Shown here: piece after piece, positions 8,662-17,735 of the stretch
How positions within the stretch are numbered: position 1 is the stretch's first letter
Layout of the letters: every line of letters starts with the position of its first letter
Assembly (NCBI GenBank): GCA_963422685.1
Contig: OY730442.1
Location: 372,001 to 436,000, forward strand
Reading direction: 5' to 3'
DNA: 64,000 bases
Origin: Spongiihabitans sp963422685
GTDB taxonomy: Bacteria > Pseudomonadota > Gammaproteobacteria > Arenicellales > Poriferihabitantaceae
Program-made: the position numbers and the translations under genes
Notes under the pieces: generated by a model
The model's database searches: none
The model's input: the letters and a program-made list of their open reading frames with translations, nothing else
Told to the model about the DNA's origin: nothing

Positions 8662-9170
8662 CTTTTTTTCTCCGCGCTGGGCAGCAGTGATGACTGCAAT
8701 TTACTGGCCCGGATCGACCAGGACTGTCTTAATTTCTGCACTTCATCGCTGAACGCTTCAAGGTCCTGAAAACTGCGATATACCGAGGCAAATCGAACAT
8801 AGGCCACTTCATCCAGTTCCCGCAACTCATCCATAACGGCCTCACCAATTTGTTTCGCTTCGATTTCCCGGTCACCCTTATGGGTAAACTGGCGCATGAT
8901 ACGATTAACCGCGCCTTCAATCACCTCCGCGCCAACCGGTCTTTTTTCCAGCGCCCGGGTGATACCTCTACGCAGCTTTGCCTGATCAAATTTTTCTCTG
9001 CGGCCAGCGGTTTTGATCACCCCGGGCATTTCAAATACCACTTGTTCAACCGTAGTAAACCGCTGAGCGCATTGCTGGCATTGTCTGCGCCGCCGCACGC
9101 TTTCGCCGCCGTCTCCCAGACGCGAGTCGATTACCCGGGTGTCGTCACTGGCGCAAAATGGGCAGCGCAT
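8658..9170 (-). CDS. nrdR: transcriptional repressor NrdR
   Basis: NrdR senses ATP/dATP and represses ribonucleotide reductase genes by binding NrdR boxes. The N-terminal zinc ribbon is complete: CPFC at 3-6 and CQQC near 31, followed by the ATP-cone domain (KTAGRREKFDQAKLRRGI) and the conserved YVRFASVYRSFQD. The 170 residues are a little longer than the roughly 150 of E. coli, with extra residues at the C-terminus. It heads the nrdR-ribD-ribE-ribBA-ribH-nusB-pgpA run. Confidence 0.96.
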   Translation of the reverse strand: MRCPFCASDDTRVIDSRLGDGGESVRRRRQCQQCAQRFTTVEQVVFEMPGVIKTAGRREKFDQAKLRRGITRALEKRPVGAEVIEGAVNRIMRQFTHKGDREIEAKQIGEAVMDELRELDEVAYVRFASVYRSFQDLEAFSDEVQKLRQSWSIRASKLQSSLLPSAEKKS

Positions 9171-9197
9171 AACGTGGTCAAGCTGCGGGGGCGGCCA

Positions 9198-10211
9198 TCA
9201 GGGTTGCGTGTCAACGTTTTCACCCTCTTTCTGCACCGGCAGCATATCTTCCCGACTGATCCCCAAAACCAGAACCGCCGGGCTGGCAATATATATGGAT
9301 GAATAAGTCCCGAAGATCACACCGATAAACAATGCGAAAGAGAATCCGCGAATTACTTCACCGCCCAGCAGTAATAATGTAAGCACCACCAATAAAGTCG
9401 TTAATGAGGTGAGAATGGTTCTCGGAAGTGTTCGATTAATTGCCGAATTCATTATTTCCACCACATTGTTTTTTCGCATTTTCCGAAAGTTTTCGCGGAT
9501 GCGGTCATACACAACAATGGTGTCATTCAGGGAATAGCCGATTACCGCGAGCACCGCAGCGAGTACGGGCAATGAAAATTCCAGTTGCAATAACGAGAAC
9601 GTGCCAACGGTGAGTAGCACATCATGCACCAGGGCAACCACAGAGCCGACGGCGAACCGCCACTCAAACCGAAAAGTAACGTAGATGAGTATACCGACCA
9701 GGGCGTATAACATCGCCAATCCACCCTCGTTAGCCAATTCATCGCCGACCTGGGGGCCGACGAATTCCACCCGCCGCATTTGCACCTGACAATCGCTGGT
9801 TACGTTGTCCAGAATACATTGCTGACTGCCGACACGGGCGGATTCAACCAGCACCTCTGCATAGGGCAATCGTAATGCCTCCATCACGCTGCTGCTTACT
9901 GCTGCGGCGCTGACACCCTCTGTGGAAAACGTGGCCGGCAGGCGCACCATGACATCTCTGGGCGTGCCGAAGTGCTGCACAATGGCATCATCGAAACCAT
10001 TCTCCTGCAAAGCGGCTCTCACCGTCTCTATCTGCACGGCATCCCGGTAACCAATTTCCACCAAAGTGCCGCCAGTGAAGTCGATACCCAGGTTCAATCC
10101 CTGCACCAAAATGCTGACAATGCTGATAACGAGGAGTATGGCTGACAATACCAGAGCAGATTTGCGTTTGCCCAGGAAGTCGAAACTGGTTGGTTTTTTC
10201 AGCAATTCCAT
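9198..10211 (-). CDS. secF: protein translocase subunit SecF
   Basis: SecF, with SecD and YajC, uses the proton gradient to help complete export through SecYEG. It is an inner-membrane protein with six predicted membrane segments. The first is near residues 20-40 (ALVLSAILLVISIVSIL), followed by the family signature GIDFTGGTLVEIGY, a periplasmic domain of about 90 residues, and five C-terminal segments with VIGYSLNDTIVVYDRIREN. It follows secD by 6 bases. Confidence 0.96.
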   Translation of the reverse strand: MELLKKPTSFDFLGKRKSALVLSAILLVISIVSILVQGLNLGIDFTGGTLVEIGYRDAVQIETVRAALQENGFDDAIVQHFGTPRDVMVRLPATFSTEGVSAAAVSSSVMEALRLPYAEVLVESARVGSQQCILDNVTSDCQVQMRRVEFVGPQVGDELANEGGLAMLYALVGILIYVTFRFEWRFAVGSVVALVHDVLLTVGTFSLLQLEFSLPVLAAVLAVIGYSLNDTIVVYDRIRENFRKMRKNNVVEIMNSAINRTLPRTILTSLTTLLVVLTLLLLGGEVIRGFSFALFIGVIFGTYSSIYIASPAVLVLGISREDMLPVQKEGENVDTQP

Positions 10212-10217
10212 GGCGAA

Positions 10218-12101
10218 TCAAATGGACAGTCGTTTCACCGTTTTGCCGCCGTAATGCCAATTGATCAGCATCCTGGTCAACATAATCGCGGTAAACATTG
10301 AAGTGATGATGCCGATACTCAAAGTCACGGCGAAGCCTTTGATCGGCCCGGTTCCGAAGTTGAACAGAACGATTGCGGCGATCAGCGTAGTAATATTGGC
10401 ATCGACGATGGTGGACAGCGCCCGGTCGTATCCCAGATGAATACTCGCCTGGGGCGAGTTGCCGTTTCTGATTTCCTCGCGTATGCGCTCGAATATCAAT
10501 ACATTGGCATCCACCGCCATACCCACAGTCAGCACAATCCCGGCAACGCCTGGCAGAGTAAGGGTTGCCTGCAGCATGGATAAAACCGCAACGATGAGTA
10601 CCAGATTAAGCGTTAATGCGGCCATGGCGGCCATGCCGAAAACCCGGTAATACACCAGCATGAATATCAATACCAGTGCAAAACCGGCGATTACCGACCG
10701 CAGCCCCTGGGTGATATTCGCCTGACCCAAACTTGGACCAACCGTGCGTTCTTCAATTATTTCTACCGGCGCTGCCAGCGCACCAGATCGCAGCATTAAC
10801 GACAGATCTCTCGCCTCTTCTACAGAATCAAGCCCTTCAATCTGATAGCGCTTACCCAGTTGATCCCGAATCACCGGGGCGGTCAGCACATCTTCAAGCC
10901 GATTGGTCACGCGCACCGGCCTGCCCTTAGCGTCCAGCACCGGTTCACCATTTGCATCTTTTTTAATTTCAGAGATGAGTTCAAGGTATACAACCGCCAT
11001 GCGTTTGTTAATGTTCTCGGCCGTGACCCGGCTATTAATGGCTGCGGCGGCAGAATCCAGGGTGATACTCACAATGGGGCCGCCGGTTTGCGTGTCCAGA
11101 CTAGCGGCCGCACCGATGATGTTGTCGCCGGAATAAATCACCCGCTTGTAAAGTAGTATCCGTCGACCATCGCGAAACCTGAATATCTTCGAACCCACAG
11201 GCGCCTGACCGGAAGCCACAGCCGTGGCATTATTTTTCTCATCAACCAGGTGTATCTCCAGCGTCGCTGCCCGGCCGAGAATCGCTTTGGCACGGGCAGT
11301 ATCCTGTACGCCAGGAAGCTGAATCACGATACGGTCGTCACCTTGCCGCTGCACTACCGGTTCAGCCACCCCCAATTGATCGATACGATTGCGTAATGCG
11401 GTGAGGTTTTGCTCTAGCGCAAATTGTTTGATTTCATCAATTTGCGCTTTGCCGAGCTCCGCAACAATAAGTTCGGGCCGATCAGCATTGATTCCAATAT
11501 CTGTATCAGGAATCGCCTGAGTGAGAAAATCCAGAGCTTGCTGACGTTGTTGCGGATTGCGCACGATGATTTCCAGTTGGCCCTGGCTGTTTAAGGTAAC
11601 GCTGTGGTAACGCAGCCGATTTTCGCGCAGCACGGATTTGATGTTTTCCCGATACCGTTGCCGTGCGCGGTCAATGGCGTTTTGCATATCCACCTGCAAA
11701 AGAAAATGCACCCCGCCGCGCAGGTCCAGGCCCAGGTACATGGGCAATGCACCCGCATTTTTCAGCCAGTCCGGCGCACCGCTTAACAAGGTTAAAGCCA
11801 ATGAATAATTGTTGCCCAGATCTTCTTCAATGACTTCTTTTGCACGAAGCTGATTTTCATCATTTGCAAATCGAATTTTGATGCCTTTATCATCCTGGGA
11901 AATGGATTTATAGGCAAGCCGCTGCATATCTAAAAGCGTTTGCATTCGCCCGATAACGTCTGGCGCAATGTTGAATCCTCTGGCGCCGCGAATCTGAATG
12001 CCGGGGTCGCTGCCAAAAATATTTGGCAAGGCATAGAACAGCCCGGCCACCACTACAACGACAATAACCAGGTGTTTCCACCATGCAGTTTGATTAATCA
12101 T
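10218..12101 (-). CDS. secD: protein translocase subunit SecD
   Basis: SecD is the larger subunit of the proton-driven export accessory complex. The 627 residues show an N-terminal membrane anchor (HLVIVVVVVAGLFYALP), the LGLDLRGGVHFLLQVD signature near residue 128, a long periplasmic P1 region, and five C-terminal membrane segments with GMAVDANVLIFERIREE. Gene order yajC-secD-secF is conserved across proteobacteria. Confidence 0.97.
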   Translation of the reverse strand: MINQTAWWKHLVIVVVVVAGLFYALPNIFGSDPGIQIRGARGFNIAPDVIGRMQTLLDMQRLAYKSISQDDKGIKIRFANDENQLRAKEVIEEDLGNNYSLALTLLSGAPDWLKNAGALPMYLGLDLRGGVHFLLQVDMQNAIDRARQRYRENIKSVLRENRLRYHSVTLNSQGQLEIIVRNPQQRQQALDFLTQAIPDTDIGINADRPELIVAELGKAQIDEIKQFALEQNLTALRNRIDQLGVAEPVVQRQGDDRIVIQLPGVQDTARAKAILGRAATLEIHLVDEKNNATAVASGQAPVGSKIFRFRDGRRILLYKRVIYSGDNIIGAAASLDTQTGGPIVSITLDSAAAAINSRVTAENINKRMAVVYLELISEIKKDANGEPVLDAKGRPVRVTNRLEDVLTAPVIRDQLGKRYQIEGLDSVEEARDLSLMLRSGALAAPVEIIEERTVGPSLGQANITQGLRSVIAGFALVLIFMLVYYRVFGMAAMAALTLNLVLIVAVLSMLQATLTLPGVAGIVLTVGMAVDANVLIFERIREEIRNGNSPQASIHLGYDRALSTIVDANITTLIAAIVLFNFGTGPIKGFAVTLSIGIITSMFTAIMLTRMLINWHYGGKTVKRLSI

Positions 12102-12161
12102 CGATACCGGAATGTCTTGTCTGGCTGTAACCCCACGGCGGCAATCAGGCGGACTGCGCCG

Positions 12162-12485
12162 TCAGGACTTCACTGTCCCCTTGGGCATCATTTGGGAAAC
12201 GGCCATACGCTGTACTTTGACATGCACCCCCGCAGCGATTTCCAGGGTAATAAAATTATCATCCACGTCCATGATTTTGCCCAGTGTGCCGCCATTGGTT
12301 ACGATTTCATCGCCTTTACTCACCGCCGCCACCATCGCTTTGTGTTCCTTGGTGCGTTTTTGTTGTGGTCGAATCAGCAGAAAATAGAAAACCACGAAGA
12401 TAAGCACCATGGGCAAGATGCCCATCAGTCCGCCGCCGCCTATTCCACCGGTTTGGCCCCAGGCATCTGATATTAGAAAATTCAT
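12162..12485 (-). CDS. yajC: preprotein translocase accessory subunit YajC
   Basis: YajC is a small single-span membrane partner of SecDF. The start at 12485 gives 107 residues beginning MNFLISDAWGQ, which matches the E. coli start, and an AAGGA box lies 6 bases upstream. A longer frame opens at 12521 but adds 12 unsupported residues. The single membrane helix (LPMVLIFVVFYFLLI) is followed by RPQQKRTKEHKAM and a small soluble domain with KGDEIVTNGGTLGKI. The usual queA-tgt upstream neighbours are absent. Confidence 0.95.
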   Translation of the reverse strand: MNFLISDAWGQTGGIGGGGLMGILPMVLIFVVFYFLLIRPQQKRTKEHKAMVAAVSKGDEIVTNGGTLGKIMDVDDNFITLEIAAGVHVKVQRMAVSQMMPKGTVKS

Positions 12486-12622
12486 GTAAAGTCCTTCATA
12501 AGGATGAGTTGATGGTGTCATGCTACGGAAAATCCAGCATTTTTATGCGCCCGATTATGCCATATCCAGATTGCAAATGGGGATTTCAAAGGGTTTGGGA
12601 GTGTCGCCCCGAGGCGGAATAT

Positions 12623-14506
12623 TCAGGCTTTTGGCGGCATATACATGGCGCTTATCTGTTGCTTGAATCGCTCCATCAGCACTGGGCGTTTGAGCTTCAG
12701 GGTAGGCGTAATCGAGCCATCGTCAACGCACCATACATCGGTGGTAATGGTCACGTATCGAATAAACGCATAGCCCGGAAACTGGTGTAACTGTGCGGCA
12801 ATCCTGTCCAGCACAAATTGTTTTACTTTGTCACTTTGGAGCGCCGCCCGGTCTGCCGGATTCACCCCAAGCGACCGGGCCGTCCGGGGCCAGCGGTCCG
12901 GGCTTGGCACCACCAGTGCGGCGAGACAGGCCTGCCCTTCGCCGACAACCATGGCTTGTTCGAATAGCGGGTCCTCGCAAATTGCAGATTCCATATCTGC
13001 TGGCGGCACTTTCTCGCCATTAGCCAAAACAATGATTTCCTTGATCCGCCCGGTAATGGAAATAAACCCCTGTTCACAGATACTGGCTATATCACCGGTC
13101 AGCAGCCAGCCATCCGGGTCAATACTGCGCTGGGTGGCTTCGGGGTTTTTCCAATACCCCAGCATGACAAACGGGCCTCTGGCCTGCAATTCATCATTAT
13201 CGCCCAACCTTAACTCGGCGCCGCGCAATGGTAATCCTATGGATGATGGCTTGTTTTGGTTCGGTGTGTTTGCGGTCAATATCGGGCTGCTTTCGGTCAA
13301 ACCATAACCTTGCAGGATTTCAATACCAAGCCCGACAAATACCCGGGCAATTGTCGGCGCCAGCCTCGCGCCTCCGCATACCACAAACCGTAATTCACCG
13401 CCAAAACGCTGCACCACTTTATTGGCCACCAGAGCACGGAAAATCGGCCAAAAGCATTGTTTGAAATGCCAATTGCCGCGACCTTGTCTGTGTTCGAATC
13501 GCTTCCAGCCCACGTCCACCGCCTGCTGGAACAACCATTTCCTGATCCCGGGGCCATCGTCCAGCCGGGTCTTGATGTTTGAATATGCTTTTTCAAATAT
13601 TCTCGGCACGATAATCATCACGGTGGGCCTGGTTTCCGCCATATCGTCCAGTAATTGCGGAATTGACCGGCTGAATGTCACCGAGGCCCCTGCCATCATG
13701 GTCAGGTAGTACCCCACAGTGCGTTCAAACATGTGGGACAAGGGCAAGAAGGATAAAAGCCGGTCGGTTGGAAATACTGCAACGCTTTGTAATCCGCCAT
13801 AGGCATTGGCAAGCATATTCCCGTGGGAAAGCATGACGCCTTTGGGTCGGCCGGTGGTTCCCGATGTATAGACAATGGTTGCCAGATCATTACGGTTAAT
13901 GCCGACAGTGGGCAGCGGCCCGGAAACGGCGCTTGCCAGCCAGTGGTCCAGCAGCATCACCCGGGCATCGCCGCAGCGCTCGATTTCGTCATTCTCGTCG
14001 TTCACCACTACCACCCGTTTAATCACGGCGACCAGTGCAGTGTGTCCGCTCAGCTCGGACCACTGGGAATAATTCTCCAGCAACAGCAACCGGGCTCCGG
14101 TGTGTTCAAGAATATAGGCGATATTGTCAGCGCGGTCTTCGACATAAACCGGCACCACAACCAGCCCCTGGGCCAGGGCCGACTGATCAAACAATACCCA
14201 TTCGGTGGAATTTGACATGCGAATGGCTGCGCGCTCCCCCGGCAGCAAACCTTCCGCAGCGATCGCTCTGCGCCAGTGATTCACCGCCTCCGCCATATCC
14301 TGCCAGGTGTGTTCAATCCATTCCTCGCGCACAGGATCAAACTGGCAATACGCTGTTTTTTCCGGGCTGCGCCTGACACGCTGTTCGAATAACGCCGGAA
14401 TGGAATCAATATTCCTGCCATCAATGGCATCGACTTTAGCGTGATGGACGGCTAATGCGTCCTCAGGAAAAACTGCCGCGGCTCTGATTTTTGATGATTT
14501 ATTCAT
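12623..14506 (-). CDS. AMP-forming long-chain acyl-CoA synthetase family protein
   Basis: The 627-residue adenylate-forming enzyme resembles the long-chain FAA1/FadD15 type more than E. coli FadD. It carries the P-loop-like AMP motif VYTSGTTGRPKGVMLSHGN near residue 212, the ILQGYGLTESSP motif near residue 393, and the WLLTGD and GRIKEIIVLANGEKVPP hinge motifs. It activates a fatty acid with ATP and CoA. It lies 23 bases downstream of fadE on the same strand, so activation and first dehydrogenation are probably co-expressed. Chain-length preference cannot be read from sequence. Confidence 0.9.
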   Translation of the reverse strand: MNKSSKIRAAAVFPEDALAVHHAKVDAIDGRNIDSIPALFEQRVRRSPEKTAYCQFDPVREEWIEHTWQDMAEAVNHWRRAIAAEGLLPGERAAIRMSNSTEWVLFDQSALAQGLVVVPVYVEDRADNIAYILEHTGARLLLLENYSQWSELSGHTALVAVIKRVVVVNDENDEIERCGDARVMLLDHWLASAVSGPLPTVGINRNDLATIVYTSGTTGRPKGVMLSHGNMLANAYGGLQSVAVFPTDRLLSFLPLSHMFERTVGYYLTMMAGASVTFSRSIPQLLDDMAETRPTVMIIVPRIFEKAYSNIKTRLDDGPGIRKWLFQQAVDVGWKRFEHRQGRGNWHFKQCFWPIFRALVANKVVQRFGGELRFVVCGGARLAPTIARVFVGLGIEILQGYGLTESSPILTANTPNQNKPSSIGLPLRGAELRLGDNDELQARGPFVMLGYWKNPEATQRSIDPDGWLLTGDIASICEQGFISITGRIKEIIVLANGEKVPPADMESAICEDPLFEQAMVVGEGQACLAALVVPSPDRWPRTARSLGVNPADRAALQSDKVKQFVLDRIAAQLHQFPGYAFIRYVTITTDVWCVDDGSITPTLKLKRPVLMERFKQQISAMYMPPKA

Positions 14507-14529
14507 TAAGCAATCCGGTTGAACAAGGA

Positions 14530-16962
14530 CTATATATTTTTCTTCGATTCGAGGCTGCGGGGTTCGAAACTGTCCACGTCGATAACCTTGCGCACCCGTT
14601 CGCGGGTTTTGCCCAGCAACGCGGATTCGTCCCTGCTGACTGCGCCTTCTTTTACCATGCGGTTTAACCAGTCTGCGTAACCTTCCATGGCCGCAGGAAC
14701 CTGGCCGGATTTTTTCAATCGCTGGCGTAAATTTCCGGTTTCAAGCATTGATTCAAACGCGGCTTCAATCTGGCCGATGGTTTCATCCTCATTATGCGGA
14801 ATATACATGTCTTGCGTGAGTCGATTTCGCACCGCGCCCGGGGTTTGCAGCAAATCCGCTACCTGCCGGGAAAGTTTATCCGTCGGCATCTGTAAATATC
14901 GGCCGCTCGGAAAAATTATAATGCGCAGTATTCTCCCGAACGTTCGATTGGGGTAATTCAGCAAAATGCCATGCAAGGCCTGCTGGGCCTGATACAGTGC
15001 GTATTGGCAGGCCCAGTCCGCTAACGGCGCTTCATTTTCAGGTTCACCGTTGTCCTTGAATCGCTTCAACACCGCCGAGGCCAGATAAAGATTACTCAGC
15101 ACGTCCGCAAACCTTCCCGACAGCATTTCTTTGCGTTTTAAATTTCCACCCAGCGAAAACAAGGCCATGTCGGTGAGCCAGGCAAAAGCGGCGCTCAGGT
15201 GTTCGATGGTGCGGGAATGCCGCCTGATTAACCCGCGACCGGTTCCCGAGGCCAGCCATCCCCGGCTTAGCCCAAATCCGAACGAGCGGATTTTGTTGCT
15301 GGCGACATGCTCGATATGCCCGGCCAGGGCCTGATCGAAATCATCAAGCCCCCCAGGTTCATCTTCCATCGACACCGCTTGAATTTCTTTTAGCAGATAA
15401 GGATGACAACGCATGACGCCCTGCCCGAAAATTATCAGGCTGCGGGTTAATATGTTGGCGCCTTCAACCGTGATGCCCACCGGGATTTGCTGATAGAGCC
15501 GCGCCAGATAATTACCCGGCCCCATACATATCCCCTTGCCGCCATGCAAATCCATGGCATGGTTAACCACGCTGCGGGACAAATCCGTACACTGCTGTTT
15601 GACCATGGCCGACAGCACCGCAGGTTTGTGGCCGAGGGATAATGCCGTGGTCATTAAAATCCTGCCGCTGTCCAGCAGGTAGGTCAGGCCGCCAATACGC
15701 GCCAGCACCTCTTCAATGCCCTCGAATTTTCCGATCTCAATGCCAAACTGCTCACGAATTTTCGCGTACGCACCACAGGTGCGCACCGCAACCTTTGCCG
15801 CGCCCGCAGCAGCGGCCGGCAGCGATATCCCTCTGCCTGCGGCGAGGGACTGCATTAACATGCGCCATCCCTCACCAATTCTCTCCTGACCGCCAATAAC
15901 CCATTGCATCGGGATGAAAACCTCTTTGCCCCAGTTGGGGCCGTTCTGGAAGGAAGCATTGAGCGGGAGGTGTCGCCGACCGATGGAAACCCCCGCTGTA
16001 TCCGCCGGCACCAAAGCACAGGTAATACCCAAATCTTCTTCATCCCCCAGCAGATGATCCGGGTCCCAGGCTTTGAACGCCAGGCCCAGCAGCGTCGCAA
16101 CCGGGCCGAGGGTGATATAGCGTTTCTCCCAATTCACTTTAAATCCCAGCACGGATTTTCCGTTGTACTCGCCTATGCACACCACACCCGCATCCGGCAT
16201 ACCTTCGGCATCTGACCCGGCCCAGGGGTTGGTCAAGCCAAAACAGGGAATCTCCTGTCCTTTCGCCAGCCGGGGTAAATAGTAGTCTTTTTGCTGGTCG
16301 GTGCCATAGTGATACAACAATTCGGCCGGCCCGAGGGAATTGGGCACCATCACCGTAACCGCCACCGTGCTGCTGCGTGTGGCCAGTTTCTGCACAATGC
16401 AGGATTGGGCATGGCCGGAAAAACCAAGGCCGCCGTATTCTTTGGGGGTGTTGAGTGCGAAGAAATTATTGTTTTTAATGAATGCCCAGACTGGTTCGGG
16501 AAGGTCGTTCAGTTCATGGGTAATCTGCCAGTCATCCGCCATGGCGCACAATGCTTCCACCGGACCGTCCATAAACGCCTGCTCCTCCTGGCTGAGCGCG
16601 GCGGGTGCGGCATCAAACAATACATTCCATTGCGGACGGCCGGAAAATAATTGCGCATCCCACCACACTGTACCGGCGTCAATGGCATCCTGTTCGGTTT
16701 GGGAAATGGACGGCATTCCGGTTTTTACCACTGCGAATATTTTCGAGCTGATGAATTGCCTGCGCAAATCCGGCAGGAAGAACAGCAGCAGCGCCATGGC
16801 CGCAAAAACCATAATGAAAACCAGCGACAGGAAAACGCCGGTAATGCCCGTCAACATGGTGACCACAAGCACAACGCCAGATGCGATCAACCAGTTTTTA
16901 AAAGGCAGCTTTAACCACAAAAACCCGCAAACCAACAATACCAGAACCAAAATGACAGCCAT
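14530..16962 (-). CDS. fadE: membrane-associated acyl-CoA dehydrogenase FadE
   Basis: FadE performs the first oxidation step of beta-oxidation, from acyl-CoA to trans-2-enoyl-CoA with FAD. The 810-residue form with an N-terminal pair of hydrophobic helices (residues 1-60) is typical of gammaproteobacteria. The dehydrogenase core runs from about residue 120, with FALNTPKEYGGLGFSGHAQS, CFGLTNPWAGSDAEGMPD and the later MDLHGGKGICMGPGNYL. A C-terminal DUF1974-type region follows (GILLNYPNRTFGRILRI). It is the first gene of the fadE-acyl-CoA synthetase pair. I saw no convincing FadR operator in the 146 bases upstream. Confidence 0.95.
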   Translation of the reverse strand: MAVILVLVLLVCGFLWLKLPFKNWLIASGVVLVVTMLTGITGVFLSLVFIMVFAAMALLLFFLPDLRRQFISSKIFAVVKTGMPSISQTEQDAIDAGTVWWDAQLFSGRPQWNVLFDAAPAALSQEEQAFMDGPVEALCAMADDWQITHELNDLPEPVWAFIKNNNFFALNTPKEYGGLGFSGHAQSCIVQKLATRSSTVAVTVMVPNSLGPAELLYHYGTDQQKDYYLPRLAKGQEIPCFGLTNPWAGSDAEGMPDAGVVCIGEYNGKSVLGFKVNWEKRYITLGPVATLLGLAFKAWDPDHLLGDEEDLGITCALVPADTAGVSIGRRHLPLNASFQNGPNWGKEVFIPMQWVIGGQERIGEGWRMLMQSLAAGRGISLPAAAAGAAKVAVRTCGAYAKIREQFGIEIGKFEGIEEVLARIGGLTYLLDSGRILMTTALSLGHKPAVLSAMVKQQCTDLSRSVVNHAMDLHGGKGICMGPGNYLARLYQQIPVGITVEGANILTRSLIIFGQGVMRCHPYLLKEIQAVSMEDEPGGLDDFDQALAGHIEHVASNKIRSFGFGLSRGWLASGTGRGLIRRHSRTIEHLSAAFAWLTDMALFSLGGNLKRKEMLSGRFADVLSNLYLASAVLKRFKDNGEPENEAPLADWACQYALYQAQQALHGILLNYPNRTFGRILRIIIFPSGRYLQMPTDKLSRQVADLLQTPGAVRNRLTQDMYIPHNEDETIGQIEAAFESMLETGNLRQRLKKSGQVPAAMEGYADWLNRMVKEGAVSRDESALLGKTRERVRKVIDVDSFEPRSLESKKNI

Positions 16963-17108
16963 AAATAATTCTCTGTTAATACCCGATGATTGCGGTGATT
17001 ATCCCACAACGCGCGTATGGAATGAACGCCCGGGCAATTCTTTGGTCGCCGTCATCACGGCACTATGGACTGATTGTATGTACCTGGAAACCGCCCGGGC
17101 CATCCGCG

Positions 17109-17735
17109 TCAAGCGTTGAGGATGCTTTTCGCCATGCCTGCATATTCCTTGCGATGAAGAATCAAATGCCAGCGGCGTCCACCGAGCTGATTCCACAGAT
17201 AAGCGGCGCGTATGCCAGCGAATAATGCGGTTCGAACGCGATTAACCGATGCCCGCTGTTGCAGTTTTTCTGATGAACCCTGCACGATGATTCGCGGTGT
17301 TAAATAACTGATGGTTCGACTGTATAAATTTGCCAGGGACTCGTGCAGCGCGTCATCCTGGCTTTGGTCATCCTGACTTTCGGGGAACCGGGTTTTTACT
17401 TCGGCAAGTTCCTGATGAATGATATCGCTGGTTTTCTGCAGCTTTGCCAACTTTACACTGAGTTGATGCACCGCTATGGCGTATTGATAGATGTCTTTGG
17501 TGGACAGGTCGGGTTTGTATGCAAACAATTTTATTATGGTTCTCAGGCCAAGCTCCACGCCGTATACCGACCCGTAAAGATCTTCGATATGGTCCACGTC
17601 CAGCCGGATCAAACTATACCCGGACTGGTGCAGCGCACTCCGTTCGCAGTCACCGCGGCTGGCAATCTGATGGACCAGCGCAGCGGCCTGAAACACCCCG
17701 GCAACAGCCAGGGTAAGACCTCTATTCGGCGGCAT
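17109..17735 (-). CDS. hflD: lysogenization regulator HflD homolog
   Basis: HflD is a membrane-associated helical protein of gammaproteobacteria that in E. coli binds phage lambda CII. Its housekeeping role is unclear. The 208 residues begin MPPNRGLTLAVAGVFQAAALV and include IRLDVDHIEDLYGSVYGVELGLR-like and C-terminal GIRAAYLWNQLGGRRW segments typical of the family. The frame is open much further upstream (to 17960), but those codons lie inside the S9 peptidase gene and do not look like HflD, so I set the start at 17735. It overlaps the peptidase by 14 bases. The usual partner mnmA is not here. Confidence 0.9.
   Translation of the reverse strand: MPPNRGLTLAVAGVFQAAALVHQIASRGDCERSALHQSGYSLIRLDVDHIEDLYGSVYGVELGLRTIIKLFAYKPDLSTKDIYQYAIAVHQLSVKLAKLQKTSDIIHQELAEVKTRFPESQDDQSQDDALHESLANLYSRTISYLTPRIIVQGSSEKLQQRASVNRVRTALFAGIRAAYLWNQLGGRRWHLILHRKEYAGMAKSILNA

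Noticed and set aside
16340..17119. 259-codon plus-strand ORF opposite fadE
   Set aside because: It is the antisense shadow of a strongly coding fadE and shows no domain.
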